64,000 bases of DNA. Source: CAYWWY01 sp964462525 (lineage in GTDB: Bacteria > Thermotogota > Thermotogae > MWEM01). The stretch lies in contig CAYWWY010000010.1 of NCBI GenBank assembly GCA_964462525.1, positions 1-64,000 of the forward strand. Direction: 5' to 3'. Positions 60,239-64,000 of the stretch are shown one piece after another. Made by a program: the position numbers and the translations under genes. The first letter of the stretch is position 1; each line of letters begins with the position of its first letter. Under the pieces are notes generated by a model, which searched no databases, had not been told where the DNA came from, and saw only the letters and a list, made by a program, of their open reading frames with translations.

Positions 60239-61003
60239 TCATCCTCCCTGAATCTCAATTCTTCGAATCAGCTTTTTGGTCATAACCCAAGCCAAAAGAC
60301 CCAAGACAAGAATCCAGAATCCTTGGATTATCATAGCCCTTCCGGGAGACTCAAGTCCTAGGTACACTTGCGCCGGAAGATAGATTGTGGCAGCGAAGGG
60401 AAGGTAGGGCATGGCATAGCGGAGAAATCCAGGGTAATACTCTGCAGGAACATATGAACCTCCCAGGAGATTGATTAAAAAAAGATAGAATGTATGGGCT
60501 CCAATGTGGCTCAAAAAACGAATGGCCCACAAACCCACAAAGTAGTTTAGAAAGAAGGAAATCAAAAAGGCATGAAATGCGCATATGGCAAAAAATACCG
60601 CATTGAGCGGTAAAGGAAGCTGAACCCCAAGAAACAAAACCCCCAGTAGGAAAATGGGTACAGAACGGAAAAGAAAATTGTACAGGGCATGTCCGAAAAC
60701 CTCGAATATACTACCAGCCATCAATGAATATGGCCGAATCATATCAAAGGCAATAGACCCTTCACGCACTTTCTTGGGTAAGAAACAGCCCGAGGGAAGA
60801 AACATAGTAACCCACAAAATTGATTGATTGACCAAAACGTACGTAACCATTCGGTTCGCTTCTGAATCATCTTGAAGGATGGCTTTCCATATCATGGCGT
60901 AGATATATCCGAAGAAAAAACTTCCAACCGTGTTGATCGCATGGTTGAAGAAGTACGCTTTGTTCCTCCGGAAAGCCATCATGCTTAATGCCAAAGCATA
61001 CAT
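60239..61003 (-). CDS. ABC-2 family permease (COG3694/COG4587 type) 2
   Basis: ATG at 61003 has GGGAGGGGTGATC in front; a longer frame to 61096 is unlikely. The 254-residue protein has six predicted membrane segments and starts MYALALSMMAFRRNKAYFFN. It forms the heterodimer with the next permease. It is the first gene of the exporter operon. Confidence 0.87.
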   Translation of the reverse strand: MYALALSMMAFRRNKAYFFNHAINTVGSFFFGYIYAMIWKAILQDDSEANRMVTYVLVNQSILWVTMFLPSGCFLPKKVREGSIAFDMIRPYSLMAGSIFEVFGHALYNFLFRSVPIFLLGVLFLGVQLPLPLNAVFFAICAFHAFLISFFLNYFVGLWAIRFLSHIGAHTFYLFLINLLGGSYVPAEYYPGFLRYAMPYLPFAATIYLPAQVYLGLESPGRAMIIQGFWILVLGLLAWVMTKKLIRRIEIQGG

Positions 61004-61298
61004 GATCACCCCTCCCTTATATTTGCACAGCCGATCCAAAATTATAGAGGTATTCAACGGATCAAAAAAGGTAATGGAAGATTGCCAGGAAAGCAAGAAA
61101 AGAAGAACCGTGGGGTCCTTCTGGGAAAAAAGAGCGAGGTATTATACCAATTCCTTTCAAGAAAATCAAGGCCTCGAAATGCCTTATAAAAATCGCCTTT
61201 TTTGGTGGGAATTCCTAATTATGAAAAAGCACTCAAGACAAGGGCTATTTAAGAACAGGGGACCAAGACAAGGAAGAGATCGTTCAAATTAGAAAAAA

Positions 61299-61424
61299 AT
61301 AAGCATAAGAGTAAGACAGGAAGTTGTAGGGAAGGGTGTGAAACGATATCGAGAAAGCAATGACAGGGCAACCAAAACGCAGCTTTTGAACGAGTTGGTC
61401 AAAGTGACGGGGTACGATCGTCAT
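61299..61424 (+). mobile_element. Decayed transposase (integrase-core type) fragment
   Basis: In one frame the stretch reads ...VRQEVV..., RYRESNDRATKTQLLNELV, TGYDRH, then stop. This follows the N-terminal pattern of a common integrase-core transposase group (RYRxAxxxxKxxILxEFxxxTGYxRKxA). The protein ends where KHAIRLL-type sequence would continue, no start codon or ribosome binding site remains, and the catalytic DDE part is missing. No terminal repeats found. Confidence 0.5.
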
Positions 61425-61577
61425 TAATCAAATACGTCCCCCATATCACCGATTGTCGGAATCATCTTGGATCTCTCTCGAGAAAAAAATGCGTTTCGCT
61501 CCCAGCACTAAGCTCTTGATATCATGGAGGGCCATGAACCCATTCAAAATCATCTCCATTCCTTATCCCGAATCCAT

Positions 61578-61619
61578 AAAAAAAAGAAAGGAGACTCTTC
61601 CTTCAAAGAGATTCTCCTT
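61578..61619 (-). terminator. Terminator-like hairpin downstream of the chemoreceptor gene
   Basis: AAGGAGACTCTT (61588-61599) pairs with AAGAG...TCTCCTT (61606-61619, 2-nt bulge). On the - strand it is followed by a run of eight T (A run 61578-61585). It lies about 140 bp after the chemoreceptor stop. Confidence 0.65.
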
Positions 61620-61760
61620 CCTAATAGAGTTCTAATGGGAAGAGTTCAAAGCAATATCTTTAATTCCCGAACCTAGAGAACATTCAATAAGCTAGAGGCA
61701 TTCTGGATTGGGGAAAAATTTTTGTACAACCCTTTGAGTGCTGTACTCAGAAAGAACGAT

Positions 61761-63779
61761 TTATGACAAACGAAATTTCTGGGCTTCTTCTTCCAATTTT
61801 TCTGCCAGAGCGTTCAATCGCTCAGCCGATTGGCTGACCTGTTGCGCTCCTTTTGCCTGCTGTTCCACGCCTGTTGTCATTTGTCTGATATCTTCGGCAA
61901 CTTCTGTCATCGAACGGGCGGAAGTATCCATCGCGCTAGCCATTTCTTCCGCTGCAGCGCCTTGTTCTTCAGATGTTGCCGTTAGGTTCCCGATCATGGA
62001 GTTAATTTTCTCGACGCTGGTTGTTATGGATTGGAACTGCTCACCAATCCGCGCACCCTCATCTTGGACTTTTCCCACCAATTCCACCGTTTTATTGGAT
62101 GCGGTATCGGCATTTCGAACCCCTTCCGAGAGTTGTTTTAGAATCCCGATAATGTTGGTTGTGGCGCCCTTACTCTCTTCAGCCAGTTTTCGGATCTCAT
62201 CTGCCACAACAGCAAATCCTCTACCGGCTTCTCCTGCTCTTGCTGCTTCTATTGCGGCATTAAGAGCTAGCAGGTTCGTTTGTTCCGATATGGAAGATAT
62301 GGAATCCACAATATCTCCAACCTTCTTGGCCTGATCCGCTACTTCTGCTGTTACTTTCGAGGTCTGTCGGGTTTGAACTTGGGCATCCTCAATGCTGCGG
62401 ATTGCTGCATCGACTGCTCTCATTCCATTTTGGACAGCGCTGGTGGTATTCTCGACCTCTTCGGATAATTCTTGTGCGGTTTTCGAAACATTTTGGGCGC
62501 TGGAAGCGATTTCTTGAACTCCCGACGTTACTTCTTCAATCGATGCAGAGGTGTTTTGCACATTGGTATCCACGCTATGGGCTTGAGCGGATAGTTGCTC
62601 GGATGAAGCCAGTTGCTCTTGAGAAACAGCGGCCAGATCGGAAGCAGAATGATTTAGTTCCACAACGATCGAACGGAGCGAATGCAACGACTCCCGGAAT
62701 GCATTGACCATCCGTACCAAGGCATTTGACATTTGCCCGATCTCATCGGTTCTATGCAAATGAACGTCGGCATGGGTAGATTTTTTTGTCAGGTCCAGTT
62801 CTCCAAAACGCACCAGCTCGCTGGCGACATCGCGTACAGGATTGGAGACCATACGGCCAGCGAAGAAAATGATAATCGATATGACCCCAATAACAACGAT
62901 GAAGACCCAAACAACGATCCAAATCAAACGGGTACTCCGTTCGGTCATCTGCCTGTCGGGGATCGCAACGCCTAAAGCCCAGTTTGGAGTACCTCTGATC
63001 GGCTGAAAAAAGAAGTGGATCATTTCTCCGTCTGGTCGGTAGTATTGCCCAATCCCCGATTCTCCTCGTGTCATACGAAATCCAAGATCTTCCAAACCTC
63101 GAAACCCTACTTCTGTTGTTTTGGGGGGATCCAAGACCATTACATATTCCGGATGGGTGCTGTGGGCGATGCACAATCCAGTACCGTCGGTGATGTATGC
63201 AAATCCGTCCTGACCAAAGTCAATTTCAGTGATTTGCTCGCTCAATGTGTCGATATTCACCGTGGCAGCAAGCAAACCCACCAATTCTCGTCGATCATTG
63301 CGCACTGGGTAGGCAATGACAATGATTGGTTTTCCTGAACCCCGACTGATGGTGGCATTGCTCACGGAAACATCTTTGCGTAGAGAAAAGATGTCCTGGA
63401 AATAATCCCGATCTCGAATGTTAGCAATATTCCCTTCTCGATTGAGGTAATCTCCTTTTGAGTCTGCCACAAAAACATAATCGTATAACCCATCGCTATT
63501 TGCGATTAACTCATCCAATCGAGATCGAAACTGTTGAGGATTCATTGATCGAACCGCGCCAGAATTGGCAAAATCAAAAAGTTGCTTGTGTATTCCGCCC
63601 ATCCATTCTTCCATCATCATTTGGATCGAAGAGACGGTTTGTGTAATCAAGTTGCTGGAAGTGTCGAAAACGATTCTTTGAGAAAACATCCCTAAAAGAA
63701 TCGCGCTCACCACCAAGACACCAATCATCAATGGGATGGAAACAACAAAAAGTTTGACTTTGAGGGACCGGATTCTCAT
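61761..63779 (-). CDS. Methyl-accepting chemotaxis protein with dCache sensor
   Basis: The 672-residue receptor has an N-terminal membrane helix (about 9-31), a periplasmic sensor of about 250 residues with the dCache pattern (YDYVFVADSKGDYLNREG, later DGFAYITDGTGLCIAHSTHP), a second membrane helix (about 286-310), HAMP, and a C-terminal signalling domain with the conserved hairpin tip SEQTNLLALNAAIEAARAGEAGRGFAVVADEIRKLAE. It senses small extracellular ligands and controls CheA. With csrA-fliW it supports motility. A strong promoter lies upstream. Confidence 0.95.
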   Translation of the reverse strand: MRIRSLKVKLFVVSIPLMIGVLVVSAILLGMFSQRIVFDTSSNLITQTVSSIQMMMEEWMGGIHKQLFDFANSGAVRSMNPQQFRSRLDELIANSDGLYDYVFVADSKGDYLNREGNIANIRDRDYFQDIFSLRKDVSVSNATISRGSGKPIIVIAYPVRNDRRELVGLLAATVNIDTLSEQITEIDFGQDGFAYITDGTGLCIAHSTHPEYVMVLDPPKTTEVGFRGLEDLGFRMTRGESGIGQYYRPDGEMIHFFFQPIRGTPNWALGVAIPDRQMTERSTRLIWIVVWVFIVVIGVISIIIFFAGRMVSNPVRDVASELVRFGELDLTKKSTHADVHLHRTDEIGQMSNALVRMVNAFRESLHSLRSIVVELNHSASDLAAVSQEQLASSEQLSAQAHSVDTNVQNTSASIEEVTSGVQEIASSAQNVSKTAQELSEEVENTTSAVQNGMRAVDAAIRSIEDAQVQTRQTSKVTAEVADQAKKVGDIVDSISSISEQTNLLALNAAIEAARAGEAGRGFAVVADEIRKLAEESKGATTNIIGILKQLSEGVRNADTASNKTVELVGKVQDEGARIGEQFQSITTSVEKINSMIGNLTATSEEQGAAAEEMASAMDTSARSMTEVAEDIRQMTTGVEQQAKGAQQVSQSAERLNALAEKLEEEAQKFRLS

Positions 63780-63823
63780 GGTTTCTGCCTCCTTCGTATA
63801 TGAACCTTTGAATAACTCGTTCT

Positions 63824-63852
63824 ATTATATACGAATCCGTATCAAGAGTCAA
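63824..63852 (-). promoter_or_regulatory. Promoter of the chemoreceptor gene, with inverted repeat in the spacer
   Basis: On the - strand TTGACT (63847-63852), a 17-bp spacer and TATAAT (63824-63829). An inverted repeat ATACG-N4-CGTAT fills part of the spacer (63829-63842), a possible operator. The ATG is 45 bp downstream and GAAGGAGG is in place. Confidence 0.8.
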
Positions 63853-64000
63853 ATCCATTGAATCCTTGTAGCTCGGTGTCTTGTTCGGCAATAATCAAAA
63901 GAATCCCATTATGGATCGACACGAAATTCACAAACAGATAAACTCATTATTGGGGAGAAACATCTATAAGGACCATAGTCGTTGCGCGTCTTTGGGGTGA
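63853..64000. other. Window end without recognised gene
   Basis: No coding frame with a ribosome binding site and no RNA gene is seen in these last 148 bases. Confidence 0.6.

Larger units (their letters stand above)
61004..61760. other. 757-bp region without intact genes
   Basis: The segment holds the upstream region of the exporter operon (a - strand TATAAT at 61041-61046 with only a T-rich -35), a transposase remnant at 61299-61424, and the terminator-like hairpin at 61578-61619. The remainder shows no convincing coding sequence. Confidence 0.6.

Overview
The window looks like part of a draft or metagenome-assembled bacterial chromosome. It is gene-dense, has moderate GC by eye, strong AGGAGG-type ribosome binding sites, frequent TTG/GTG starts, several near-consensus sigma-70 promoters, and one 100-base run of N (53550-53649). 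The lineage is not certain. The housekeeping run zapA-murI-rapZ-yvcK-whiA-nrdR-greA-lysS, together with csrA-fliW, AddAB, MutS2, a TM0106-family nuclease and a GH4 glycosidase, resembles from memory the Thermotogota (a mesophilic Mesotoga/Kosmotoga-like member) or, less likely, a Firmicute. No rRNA, tRNA or CRISPR array was found.

Region by region. 121-1624: a PhzF-like isomerase and a flavodoxin-type oxidoreductase. 2036-14194: an apparent catabolic island on the + strand with an SDR dehydrogenase, a double-TetR regulator, a thiolase, a KAS III-like condensing enzyme, a CoA-transferase and a complete LivJGFHM-type ABC importer. Its LivM permease is fused in frame to an alpha/beta hydrolase, and a second free hydrolase follows. 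Together these could import a short-chain (hydroxy)acyl ester or oligomer, hydrolyse it at the membrane, activate it with CoA, oxidise it and cleave it to acetyl-CoA. A (R)-3-hydroxybutyrate-type substrate is the best guess. 14222-14959: a GNAT gene with two in-frame stops. 15115-18275: rimP, nusA and a cyclic-2,3-diphosphoglycerate-synthetase-like GTPase.

18293-23845: a secreted protein of unknown function, a Crp/Fnr regulator and, divergently, a very strong promoter. That promoter drives four micro-ORFs (33-41 codons), each with its own Shine-Dalgarno. The first is followed by a terminator-like hairpin with a possible alternative pairing, and the series ends in a stand-alone dihydrolipoamide-dehydrogenase-like flavoprotein. 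A convergent MATE transporter follows. This micro-ORF operon and the LivM-hydrolase island are the two most unusual loci in the window.

23866-30365 (- strand) is the zapA-to-lysS housekeeping operon with a recognisable promoter and terminator. 30389-32685 holds a BadF-type sugar kinase coupled to a GH4 6-phospho-glycosidase. 33088-39296 is addB-addA. 39346-41407 (-) is a GAF-like membrane protein, fliW, csrA, gatC and yraN. 41585-44459 (+) is ferritin, pyrophosphatase, an Fpg/Nei-like protein without the catalytic Pro2, and a Gfo/Idh/MocA oxidoreductase.

44543-57463 is a long - strand series: mutS2, murA, a gap-interrupted ORF, two small proteins, argS, mnmE, a TM0106-type nuclease, a large unknown protein, a PyrF homologue with altered catalytic residues, and a TrmA/RlmD-type RNA methyltransferase. 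57522-58364 is an orphan molybdo-hydroxylase FAD subunit. 58448-61003 is a three-gene ABC-2 exporter. 61299-61424 is a decayed transposase fragment. 61761-63779 is a dCache methyl-accepting chemotaxis protein.
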